From: Methylocystis sp. MJC1
Lineage (GTDB): Bacteria; Pseudomonadota; Alphaproteobacteria; Rhizobiales; Beijerinckiaceae
NCBI RefSeq assembly: GCF_026427715.1
Contig: NZ_CP107558.1
Span: forward strand, 2,945,001 to 3,009,000
Length of the DNA: 64,000 nt
Direction of reading: 5' to 3'
Shown one piece after another: positions 8,804 through 15,375 of the stretch. The notes under the pieces were generated by a model. That model saw only the letters and a program-made list of their open reading frames with translations. It had not been told where the DNA came from and searched no databases. A program made the position numbers and the translations under genes. How positions within the stretch are numbered: the stretch's first letter is position 1; every line of letters starts with the position of its first letter.

Positions 8804-9240
8804 GACGCGGCAGGCCTGTCTTTCTGTTTAGGCCGGGCCTTCGCGGCGCTGCGCTCATCGAGCCGCGCGAAGCCTTGGGCCATCTGACTGACGATTTCGA
8901 CGAATGGCGCGTCTAGCGCCCCTCGCCGGGCGACGAACACGTAATCGCGGCCGGGCCGCGCGCCAAGGTCTCCGCTGATCCGGAGCGCCTCCTTGAGACG
9001 GCGGCGGATTCGATTGCGCCCGACGGCTCCTGCGACCTTCTTGGTGACAGTGAAGCCGAAACGAGCCTCCGCTGGAGAGACCGTCTCTTCCGGCCCGCCC
9101 TGCCCCGCCATCTGAAGCGTGAACAAGCGCGCCGAAAAGCGCGCGCCGGTCTTCGACGCACGCACGAAATCCTGGCGCCGGCGCAGACGCGCCAGCTTTT
9201 TCTCGGGCTTTTGCGATTCGACGGGGGCGTCGGTCGTCAT
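8800..9240 (-). CDS. rnpA: Ribonuclease P protein component
   Basis: 146 residues. After a short variable N-terminus ([20 protein letters not shown]) comes the RnpA core, including F-T-V-T-K-K-V and the RNR motif [13 protein letters not shown] near residues 85-97, which binds the RNase P RNA. With that RNA it matures tRNA 5' ends. The basic C-terminal tail ([14 protein letters not shown]) ends in the ATGA overlap with yidC. The ATG at 9240 is preferred over the longer upstream frame, which runs into the rpmH 3' end. It is 40 bp downstream of rpmH and surely cotranscribed with it. Confidence 0.95.
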   Translation of the reverse strand: MTTDAPVESQKPEKKLARLRRRQDFVRASKTGARFSARLFTLQMAGQGGPEETVSPAEARFGFTVTKKVAGAVGRNRIRRRLKEALRISGDLGARPGRDYVFVARRGALDAPFVEIVSQMAQGFARLDERSAAKARPKQKDRPAAS

Positions 9241-9280
9241 TTCAGCCGTCCGCCTGTTCCGTCGATCGCGAGAAGCCCTA

Positions 9281-9415
9281 TCAGGCCGAGAGGCGCTTGC
9301 GGCCGCGGGCGCGGCGGGCAGCGATGACGGCGCGGCCGCCAACGGTGGCCATGCGGGCGCGGAAGCCGTGACGGCGCTTGCGCACGATTTTGCTGGGTTG
9401 ATAGGTTCTTTTCAC
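9281..9415 (-). CDS. rpmH: 50S ribosomal protein L34
   Basis: A 44-residue, highly basic protein, [20 protein letters not shown] onward, ending [10 protein letters not shown]; this is the complete L34 sequence. The start codon is GTG at 9415, preceded by GGAG seven bases upstream. The longer open frame to 9538 is leader DNA and not part of the protein. L34 is the first gene of the rpmH-rnpA-yidC unit. A good promoter is found about 170 bases upstream. Confidence 0.96.
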   Translation of the reverse strand: MKRTYQPSKIVRKRRHGFRARMATVGGRAVIAARRARGRKRLSA

Positions 9416-9582
9416 CGAATATCTCCGCTTGCGAACCGCGGCCCCTCCGGCCTTGGCCCGCCTTCCGATACGCCCTGCCCGCTTTTCCTTCCCGCCGCGC
9501 TCGAAAAGCGCAGGGGACCGCCGATCACGGGACGGCAAAACAGATTTGACGCCGCCCCTCTCGGAGCGGCGCCGCGGGTCGC

Positions 9583-9611
9583 ATATAGGAGAAAGGCTCA
9601 GCGCAAGTCAA
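9583..9611 (-). promoter_or_regulatory. Promoter of the rpmH-rnpA-yidC operon
   Basis: On the minus strand a TTGACT -35 hexamer (9611-9606), a 17-base spacer and a CTATAT -10 hexamer (9588-9583) match the alphaproteobacterial housekeeping consensus (CTTGAC-N17-CTATAT) almost perfectly. Transcription would begin near 9576, giving a leader of about 160 bases before the rpmH GTG. Confidence 0.65.
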
Positions 9612-9700
9612 TGACGCCGCCGTCCGTTTTCGGACAAATCCAGAGGCGTCACAGGACCGCGAGCCAAGCTTGCTCAGGCCGCTGACAAAGCGGCGCCGGC

Positions 9701-9839
9701 GCCCCTCGCCCTTCGAGACGCCTGCTGCGCAGGCTCCTCGGCATGAGGGGCTTTTGCATCTGCGCCAAACACTTAGACCCCATCATGAGGAGCGAGCGGC
9801 GCTCGCGTCTCGAAGGACGAGGCCGCCTCGGAGGTTTGC
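9701..9839. repeat. BIME-like palindromic repeat, family A, copy 2
   Basis: Second near-complete copy of the element described at 2751-2887, with the same pair of inverted modules. It fills the divergent gap between the rpmH promoter and the TetR gene. The 9416-9941 gap otherwise contains only the rpmH leader/promoter and the TetR promoter. Confidence 0.85.
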
Positions 9840-9905
9840 CGAGAGACCGCGAGAACATTCAGGCTTGCATTCTTGCTGCGCGCCGAAGGCGCGCAGCCCG
9901 GCCAT

Positions 9906-9934
9906 TTGACATTGTAGACGACCGGTCTAATAAT
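9906..9934 (+). promoter_or_regulatory. TetR gene promoter with the operator inside the spacer
   Basis: A perfect TTGACA -35 (9906-9911) and a TAATAA -10 (about 9928-9933) are separated by 16 bases. The 18-base element TAGACGACCGGTCTAATA (9915-9932), with the palindrome GACCGGTC at its core, fills this spacer. The identical 18 bases recur upstream of the beta-propeller gene. A repressor bound here would block RNA polymerase directly. The -10 is only about 8 bases from the ATG at 9942, so the mRNA is probably leaderless. Confidence 0.7.
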
Positions 9935-9941
9935 CATCACC

Positions 9942-10538
9942 ATGTCAGATCGCAAGAATACCGACGAAACCCGCAAGCGCCTGCTCGACCATGGCGTCGC
10001 GCTGATGCTGATGAACGGCTATCGCGGCGCCGGCCTCGCCGACATCCTCAAGGCCGCGCAAGTGCCGAAGGGCTCCTTCTATTATTATTTCGAGAGCAAG
10101 GAGGCGTTCGGCACCGAGGCGATCGCGCATTATCTCGCGCCCTTCCTGCGCCGTGTGGGCGAGCGCCTGCGCGAGCCGGGGAAGAACGGGCTCGACGCCC
10201 TCGCCGCCTATTTTCGGGAGCTCGCCGGCGAGCTGGAAGCCAATGGCTTCAAGGGCGGCTGTCTGCTCGGCAATCTCATGGGGGAAATCGCAGACGCGAG
10301 CCCCGCTTCGCGCGCGGCGTTGAAGCAGGGCGTCGATCACTATCGCGATCTTCTCGCCGAGGGGTTGGCGCGTGCGCAGACAGAGGGGGTCGCGCGCAAG
10401 GACCGATCGACCCGCGCCATGGCCGATCTGCTGATCGACGGCTGGCAGGGGGCCATGTTGCGCATGAAGATCGAACAATCCGCTGCGCCGCTCCACGCCT
10501 TCATCGAGGAAACGCTCCTCGGTTATTGCGGGGCCTGA
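9942..10538 (+). CDS. TetR family transcriptional regulator
   Basis: 198 residues. The N-terminal helix-turn-helix (about residues 8-54) has the TetR pattern: R-K-R-L-L-D-H-G, then Y-R-G-A-G-L-A-D-I-L-K-A-A-Q-V-P-K-G-S-F-Y-Y-Y with F-x-S-K-E-A-F. The C-terminal ligand domain contains C-L-L-G-N-L-M-G-E, typical of the TetR_C subgroup that includes regulators of electrophile/aldehyde-detoxifying enzymes. It should repress itself and the downstream beta-propeller gene through the shared operator at 9915-9932 and 10587-10604. There is no Shine-Dalgarno sequence at the ATG, in line with a leaderless transcript. The ligand is unknown. Confidence 0.9.
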   Translation: MSDRKNTDETRKRLLDHGVALMLMNGYRGAGLADILKAAQVPKGSFYYYFESKEAFGTEAIAHYLAPFLRRVGERLREPGKNGLDALAAYFRELAGELEANGFKGGCLLGNLMGEIADASPASRAALKQGVDHYRDLLAEGLARAQTEGVARKDRSTRAMADLLIDGWQGAMLRMKIEQSAAPLHAFIEETLLGYCGA

Positions 10539-10586
10539 CCTAGTTTCACAAGGAGGCAGCCACCCGATCTTTTCGTCAACACAAGA

Positions 10587-10604
10587 TAGACGACCGGTCT
10601 AATA
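10587..10604 (+). promoter_or_regulatory. Second copy of the TetR operator, overlapping the beta-propeller promoter
   Basis: TAGACGACCGGTCTAATA is identical over 18 bases to the element in the TetR promoter. Its 3' end overlaps a TAATAC -10-like hexamer (10600-10605); the matching -35 is poor. GGGAGA, the Shine-Dalgarno sequence of the next gene, follows at 10610-10615. Confidence 0.7.
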
Positions 10605-10622
10605 CCAAAGGGAGAGAAACAA

Positions 10623-11792
10623 ATGAAAAGAACAGCCGCCTTTTTCTGCGCGCTGACAGCCTTCGCCGCCGCGCCCGCGCAATCGGAGATCCTGGCTGCG
10701 CTCAATTATGAGACGAAACCCGGCGTCTCGCCCCGAAGCGAAGGCGTGGCGATCATCGACATCGACCCCGCGTCGCCGAATTTCAACAAGATCGTCAAGG
10801 ACGCGCCGCTGCCGCCCGACTTCGTCGCCCATCACATCTATTTCAACAGAGACCGCACCAAAGTTTATGCGACCTCGCTCGGACGCTCGGCGATCGCGGT
10901 TTACGACATCAATAAATTTCCGGCTGACCCGGAAATGTTTCCCGTCCCCGACTGCAAGGTCGGCGAAGACATGGTCTTCACCTCGGATCGCAAGCGCTGG
11001 TTCTTGAGCTGCATGGGCTCAAGCAATGTCATCATGGGCGACGCGCAAACCAACCGGACGCTCGCCGTCATCGGCGCGCCCAAGCCCGCCGCCGGCGAGC
11101 CCCCGCGCCCCTTCATCGAACATCCTCACGGGCTGACGCTGAACGAGAGCCTCGATCTCCTCGTCGTGACGAGCACGGTCGACCCGGCGGACTTCTCTAA
11201 AGCGGGCGAAACCATCACGCTCGTGCAGGCGTCGAGCGGAAAGCTCCTCGCCACTCAGAAAGTCTCTCAAAAGCCCTCGCCCGCCGCCGAGGCGCCGGTC
11301 GAGACCGCCTTCGCGCCCAAGCGGGCTCCGCAGACGGCCTTTGTCACCAATATGCTCGGCGGGACGCTGTGGAGCGCCGCCTGGAAAGAGGCGGACAAGT
11401 CTTTCGACCTCGCCAAGGCCTACGACTTTTCGGCGATCGGCCAGGGCGTGCCGCTCGAAATGGAGTTCAACGAGACGGGCGACCGGCTCTATGTGACGAC
11501 CGCCAAACCCGGCGCGCTCAATATCTTCGACATTGCCGAGCCCACGCAGCCGAAGCTCCTCGCCTCGATCCCGGCCGCGGCGGGCGCGCATCATTTCGTC
11601 TTCTCGCCGGACCGCCGCTACGCCTTCGTCCAGAACAGCCTGCTCAACCTGCCGGACATGAACGACGGCTCGGTGACCGTGATCGATCTCCAGGCCGACA
11701 AAGTGGCGGGCAAGATCGACGTCCTGCAGAAGGCGGGCTTCAATCCCAACTGCATCATCCTCATGCCGCAGTGGGACACGGATAACGATTGA
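10623..11792 (+). CDS. Exported YVTN/lactonase-like beta-propeller protein
   Basis: 389 residues with a Sec signal peptide ([20 protein letters not shown]). Repeated beta-propeller blades follow, visible as [29 protein letters not shown] and S-P-D-R-R-Y-A-F-V. The fold resembles YVTN-repeat and 6-phosphogluconolactonase-like propellers, which bind or hydrolyse small molecules. It probably acts in the periplasm, substrate unknown. A GGGAGA Shine-Dalgarno sequence precedes the ATG. The operator identical to that of the adjacent TetR gene implies ligand-induced expression. Two conserved Cys (P-D-C-K and L-S-C-M) could form a disulfide. Confidence 0.85.
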   Translation: MKRTAAFFCALTAFAAAPAQSEILAALNYETKPGVSPRSEGVAIIDIDPASPNFNKIVKDAPLPPDFVAHHIYFNRDRTKVYATSLGRSAIAVYDINKFPADPEMFPVPDCKVGEDMVFTSDRKRWFLSCMGSSNVIMGDAQTNRTLAVIGAPKPAAGEPPRPFIEHPHGLTLNESLDLLVVTSTVDPADFSKAGETITLVQASSGKLLATQKVSQKPSPAAEAPVETAFAPKRAPQTAFVTNMLGGTLWSAAWKEADKSFDLAKAYDFSAIGQGVPLEMEFNETGDRLYVTTAKPGALNIFDIAEPTQPKLLASIPAAAGAHHFVFSPDRRYAFVQNSLLNLPDMNDGSVTVIDLQADKVAGKIDVLQKAGFNPNCIILMPQWDTDND

Positions 11793-11859
11793 GGCGGCGA
11801 CCCACTTCCAGGCAGGCCAAGGGCCTGACCGGGAAACCGGAGTCAAACTAGCCGCCCTT

Positions 11860-11943
11860 CGTCATTGCGAGGAGGCGAAGCCGACGAAGCAATCCGGGGC
11901 AGCCATTGCGGCCCTGGATTGCTTCGCTTTGTTCGCAATGACG
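11860..11943. repeat. Palindromic repeat, family B, copy 1
   Basis: A long hairpin beginning CGTCATTGCGAGGAGGCGAA and ending TTCGCAATGACG, with inner arms GAAGCAATCC and GGATTGCTTC. Further copies are at 13193-13273 and 14234-14313. This copy lies in the 613-bp gap between the beta-propeller gene and ctrA; the rest of the gap holds the ctrA upstream region. Confidence 0.8.
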
Positions 11944-12269
11944 GCGCTGGTGTTGCCCTGGATTGTCGACTTCGCCGCACTGCGAAAAACAGCGCCTCTC
12001 CCGACAACGCCGCTCTTCCCCAAGCGGCGCCGGGACAAAAACGCGGGTGTCGTCGAAGCTGGAGCCGGGCGCGACGTTTCGTCGCCGCTCGGGCGCCGCG
12101 CAAATCCCATCCAATGCAAACTTTTACCTTTGCGCGCCCGACTCACGGCGGCGTATAGATTGGGAGAGGCGAGTGATTCGCTTCTGTCTCAAAGCCTTCT
12201 CTCCAGTTGCGTGGCGCGTTCCCCGTTCAGTGCCCGGATTAAGATTTCGGGCCGCATTGCGGGCGCAAG

Positions 12270-12405
12270 TGAAGGTTTATTAACCAATTCCGCTTACCGT
12301 CAGAACCTAGACGGGAAGAGTCGCAGGACCAGGGGGCTGGTCCGTGACCGACGTGCGCCCATGGGCGCACGCGATCAATTCGATGGAGCTCGGTGGGGAA
12401 CCAAC
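12270..12405 (+). promoter_or_regulatory. ctrA upstream region with a CtrA-like half site
   Basis: The AT-rich patch GTTTATTAACC (about 12275-12285) contains TTAACC, one half of the CtrA box (TTAA-N7-TTAA). The second half is degenerate (CTTACC at 12293-12298, at the wrong spacing), so autoregulation is only suggested. A GATTC, which is a GANTC methylation site for CcrM, lies near 12175. Confidence 0.3.
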
Positions 12406-13107
12406 ATGCGCGTTTTATTAATCGAAGACGACAGCGCGACGGCTCAAAGCATCGAGCTCATGCTCAAATCCGAGAATTTCAACGTCTACACGACGGATCT
12501 CGGCGAAGAAGGCATCGACCTCGGCAAGCTCTACGATTACGACATCATCCTTCTCGATCTGAACCTCCCCGACATGTCGGGTTATGAGGTCCTGCGCCAT
12601 CTGCGCGTCGCGAAGGTGAAGACCCCCATCCTCATTCTCTCCGGCCTCGCCGGCATCGAAGACAAGGTAAAGGGTCTCGGCTTCGGCGCCGACGACTATC
12701 TGACCAAGCCCTTCCACAAGGACGAGCTCGTCGCCCGCATTCACGCCATCGTCCGCCGCTCCAAGGGCCATGCGCAGTCGGTCATCACCACGGGCGATCT
12801 CATCGTCAATCTCGACCAGAAGACCGTCGAAGTGGGCGGCGCTCGCGTGCATCTGACCGGCAAGGAATATCAGATGCTCGAGCTCCTTTCGCTGCGCAAG
12901 GGCACAACGCTGACCAAAGAGATGTTCCTCAATCATCTCTACGGCGGCATGGACGAGCCGGAGCTCAAGATCATCGACGTCTTCATCTGCAAGTTGCGCA
13001 AGAAGCTCGCCAACGCCAGCGACGGCCGCAATTACATCGAAACGGTCTGGGGCCGCGGCTATGTGCTGCGCGAGCCGAGCGAAGCCGACGAGCGCATCAC
13101 CGCCTGA
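12406..13107 (+). CDS. ctrA: Cell-cycle master response regulator CtrA
   Basis: 233 residues, the normal CtrA length. The receiver (about 1-118) starts [20 protein letters not shown], with acceptor Asp51 in L-L-D-L-N-L-P and Lys in T-K-P-F-H-K. The OmpR-type winged helix (about 125-228) contains the highly conserved [14 protein letters not shown] and the [10 protein letters not shown] stretch unique to CtrA. CtrA controls replication initiation, division and polar genes, and receives phosphate from CckA through ChpT. Its partner chpT lies 5 kb away at 18009. The ATG is preceded by GGTGGGGAACC. The long open frame upstream of 12406 is not coding. Confidence 0.97.
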   Translation: MRVLLIEDDSATAQSIELMLKSENFNVYTTDLGEEGIDLGKLYDYDIILLDLNLPDMSGYEVLRHLRVAKVKTPILILSGLAGIEDKVKGLGFGADDYLTKPFHKDELVARIHAIVRRSKGHAQSVITTGDLIVNLDQKTVEVGGARVHLTGKEYQMLELLSLRKGTTLTKEMFLNHLYGGMDEPELKIIDVFICKLRKKLANASDGRNYIETVWGRGYVLREPSEADERITA

Positions 13108-13126
13108 CGATCATCGAAGCGGCTAA

Positions 13127-13166
13127 GAAAAAGGCCATGTCCCGGCGGACGTGGCCTTTTCTTTTT
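13127..13166 (+). terminator. Rho-independent terminator after ctrA
   Basis: A-rich flank, stem AAGGCCATGTCC / GGACGTGGCCTT with a CGGC loop and one mismatch, then CTTTTCTTTTT. It lies about 20 bases past the ctrA stop. Confidence 0.85.
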
Positions 13167-13192
13167 GCGCGGCGGCCAGAGCAAAACCGCCC

Positions 13193-13273
13193 CGTCATTG
13201 CGAGCGAAGCGAAGCAATCCAGAGCCACATCGAGGCCCTGGATTGCTTCGTCGCTGCGCTCCTCGCAATGACG
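13193..13273. repeat. Palindromic repeat, family B, copy 2
   Basis: CGTCATTGCGAGCGAAGCGA to CCTCGCAATGACG hairpin, between the ctrA terminator and the 3' end of cheR. Confidence 0.8.
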
Positions 13274-13347
13274 ACGGTGGCTTATCCTGGATTCCGTGTC
13301 AGTCTATCAGACCGCCGCTAATAACAAAGCCCCATCGCAAACCCTTC

Positions 13348-14181
13348 TCAAGCCAGGCGCAACTGCGGCTGCGCCCGACGGCGCGTTTGCCAAATGCCAT
13401 CGGGCGTTGTCTGCGAGAAAAAGGCGTTAGCCTCGGCGGCCGTCTCCGAGGCGCCGAGGAACAGGTACCCGCTCTCGTTCAACGCGCCGGCAAGGCGCGC
13501 GAGCACGGCGCGCTTCGTTTCCGGCTCGAAATACATCAAAACATTGCGGCAGAAGATGACATCGAAGGCGCCGAGCGCCGCATAATCGGAAAGCAAGCTG
13601 AAATCGCGAAAGTCGATGCGCGCGCGTAGATGTTCGTTCACGCGCCAGCTTGCGCCGGCGCGGTGGAAGTGACGCAATAGAAGGTTCGTCGAAAGGCCCC
13701 GCTGCACTTCGAATTGGCTGTAGCGTCCATTGCGCGCCGTCTCGACGGCGCGCGTCGAGAGATCGGTGGCGAGAATATCGAGCCTCCAGCCGCGCAGCGC
13801 CGCCGCCTCGTTTTCCAGTAGCATCGCGAGCGAATAGGCTTCCTGACCGGTCGAGCAGGCGGCGCACCAGAAACGCAGCCGACGCTCTTTCGCGCGCGAG
13901 ACAAGCAGGCTCGGAAGAAGCTGCGTCCTGAAATTCTCGAACGGCGTTCGATCGCGGTAAAAGAAGGTTTCATTGGTGGTCAGCGCGTCGATGACGTCGC
14001 GCATCAGCGGGTCATTATCACCGCGCTCGAAAGCGTCAACGAGATCGGCGAAGTCGGCAAGGCCATGCGCCCGCATGACAGGCGCCAAGCGGCTTTCGAC
14101 GAGATACTGCTTGTCCGCGCCGAAAGCGATGCCGGTGGCAAGAGCGATCTGACGGCGAAAGCGCGCAAAGGCGAGACTCAT
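13348..14181 (-). CDS. cheR: Chemotaxis protein methyltransferase CheR
   Basis: 277 residues. An N-terminal helical CheR_N domain (about 1-55) precedes the SAM methyltransferase domain. Visible motifs are N-E-T-F-F-Y-R-D, the SAM-binding W-C-A-A-C-S-T-G-Q-E-A-Y-S near residue 107, and the late motif I-F-C-R-N-V-L-M-Y-F. CheR methylates glutamates of chemoreceptors with S-adenosylmethionine. The start is the ATG at 14181, eight bases after AGGAGG; an in-frame GTG two codons earlier lies too close to that site. It is downstream of cheY, separated by about 270 bp containing a repeat. No cheB is seen in the window. Confidence 0.93.
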   Translation of the reverse strand: MSLAFARFRRQIALATGIAFGADKQYLVESRLAPVMRAHGLADFADLVDAFERGDNDPLMRDVIDALTTNETFFYRDRTPFENFRTQLLPSLLVSRAKERRLRFWCAACSTGQEAYSLAMLLENEAAALRGWRLDILATDLSTRAVETARNGRYSQFEVQRGLSTNLLLRHFHRAGASWRVNEHLRARIDFRDFSLLSDYAALGAFDVIFCRNVLMYFEPETKRAVLARLAGALNESGYLFLGASETAAEANAFFSQTTPDGIWQTRRRAQPQLRLA

Positions 14182-14233
14182 GCGCACGCCCTCCTCGCGA
14201 AGGCGGGCAGCAAAACTCCATGGCGCCCACCGC

Positions 14234-14313
14234 CGTCATTGCGAGGAGCGTAGCGACGAAGCAATCCAGCCCCCCGCGACGGCCCTGGATTGCTTCGCTT
14301 CGCTCGCAATGAC
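14234..14313. repeat. Palindromic repeat, family B, copy 3
   Basis: CGTCATTGCGAGGAGCGTAG to CGCTCGCAATGAC hairpin in the cheR-cheY gap. A small CGATCGCTCGCTTCGCGAGCG hairpin of family C type follows at about 14327-14350. Confidence 0.8.
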
Positions 14314-14453
14314 AGCGTTCTGGATTCGCGATCGCTCGCTTCGCGAGCGCCCAAACAATCAAGCGGATTTCGTGAAGACACAAAAAAATGACGCATCTAA
14401 CGAACGCCTTTGCACGAGAAACGCCAACACAAGCGCCTACCCAAACCCGTAAC

Positions 14454-14819
14454 TCAGACGAGGCCGATTTCCTCGAATTTAGAACGCACGATATTCTGGT
14501 CGAAGGGCTTCATGATATATTCGTCGGCGCCCGCATGCATGGCGCGGGCGATATGTCCCACTTCGTTTTCCGTGGTGCAGAAGACGACCTTCGGCGCCGC
14601 GCCGCCCGGCATTTTGCGCAGCGCGCAGAGAAATTCGAAGCCGTCCATCTCCGGCATGTTCCAGTCGAGCAGAATGGCGTCCGGCATGGACTTCTCGCAT
14701 TCCGCAAGCGCGGTCTTGCCGTCCGGCGCCTCGCTGGTGCGGAAATGCAATCCTTCGAGAATGCGACGCGCGACCTTGCGGATCACGGCGGAGTCGTCCA
14801 CGACGAGAACTTGTTTCAT
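14454..14819 (-). CDS. cheY: Single-domain CheY-like response regulator
   Basis: 121 residues comprising only a receiver domain: MKQVLVVDDSAVIRKVARRI with the acidic pair Asp8/Asp9, acceptor Asp52 in L-L-D-W-N-M-P-E-M-D-G, and the invariant Lys in I-M-K-P-F. It is most likely the phosphoacceptor output of CheA, acting on the flagellar motor or as a phosphate sink. The ATG at 14819 follows AGGAG nine bases upstream and starts one base after the cheW TGA, so translation is coupled to cheW. An in-frame upstream ATG at 14867 lies inside cheW and is rejected. Confidence 0.92.
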   Translation of the reverse strand: MKQVLVVDDSAVIRKVARRILEGLHFRTSEAPDGKTALAECEKSMPDAILLDWNMPEMDGFEFLCALRKMPGGAAPKVVFCTTENEVGHIARAMHAGADEYIMKPFDQNIVRSKFEEIGLV

Positions 14820-14820
14820 C

Positions 14821-15375
14821 TCAGCTTGCTCCTGCATTTGACTTATTGGAATTGCCTTGTCTTCCATCGCGCCGACGCGGCGTCTCGCTCAATTTTGCGA
14901 CACGCCGCAGCAAAGCTTCGACGTCGAGGACAGACAGAAAGCCGTCGTTCAAGCGATAGCAGCCTGCCACCATCTCCGCGAGACGCGGATCGATATGCGC
15001 CGGGCAGGCGATAAGATCGGTTTCACTCGTCGCGACGACGTCTTCCGTCGCCTCGACGAGCAGCGCATATTCCTCGCCATCATGCTCGATCCCGACAGCG
15101 AGGCCGTTGGAGCGGTCAATTGCTTCGTCGAGCCACAGACAGCGATCGAGATAAAGGGCCGTCACGATACGGCCGCGCAAATTCGTCAGCCCGGCGACCT
15201 CGCGCGGCGCAAGCGGCACAGGCGTGAGATTATCGATGTAGAAAACCGTCTTTACGTGTTCGACCGGGAGGCCCACGGTCTGGCCGCGCACCCTGATCAC
15301 GAAATGACGGCTTTGCGCCACGGCGGGCGTGGCGCGCTCGCGGCTGTAGCTGAAGTCCGCGACGTCGAAGGTCAT
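14821..15375 (-). CDS. cheW: Chemotaxis coupling protein CheW
   Basis: 184 residues with one CheW domain (about 22-160): F-V-I-R-V-R-G-Q-T-V-G-L-P-V-E-H-V, then G-L-T-N-L-R-G-R-I-V-T, both typical of CheW-like SH3-type folds that link receptors to CheA. A basic, disordered tail (R-R-R-D-G-R-Q-G-N-S-N-K) follows. The ATG overlaps the cheA stop by four bases (ATGA), and the stop nearly abuts cheY, so cheA-cheW-cheY form one translationally coupled unit. Confidence 0.92.
   Translation of the reverse strand: MTFDVADFSYSRERATPAVAQSRHFVIRVRGQTVGLPVEHVKTVFYIDNLTPVPLAPREVAGLTNLRGRIVTALYLDRCLWLDEAIDRSNGLAVGIEHDGEEYALLVEATEDVVATSETDLIACPAHIDPRLAEMVAGCYRLNDGFLSVLDVEALLRRVAKLSETPRRRDGRQGNSNKSNAGAS

Noticed and set aside
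6902..8887. 661-residue open frame on the plus strand
   Set aside because: It is the antisense shadow of yidC, composed of low-complexity His/Arg/Gln/Asp residues with no motif or ribosome-binding site.
12280..12298. Full CtrA box upstream of ctrA
   Set aside because: Only one TTAACC half site is good; the second is degenerate and wrongly spaced.
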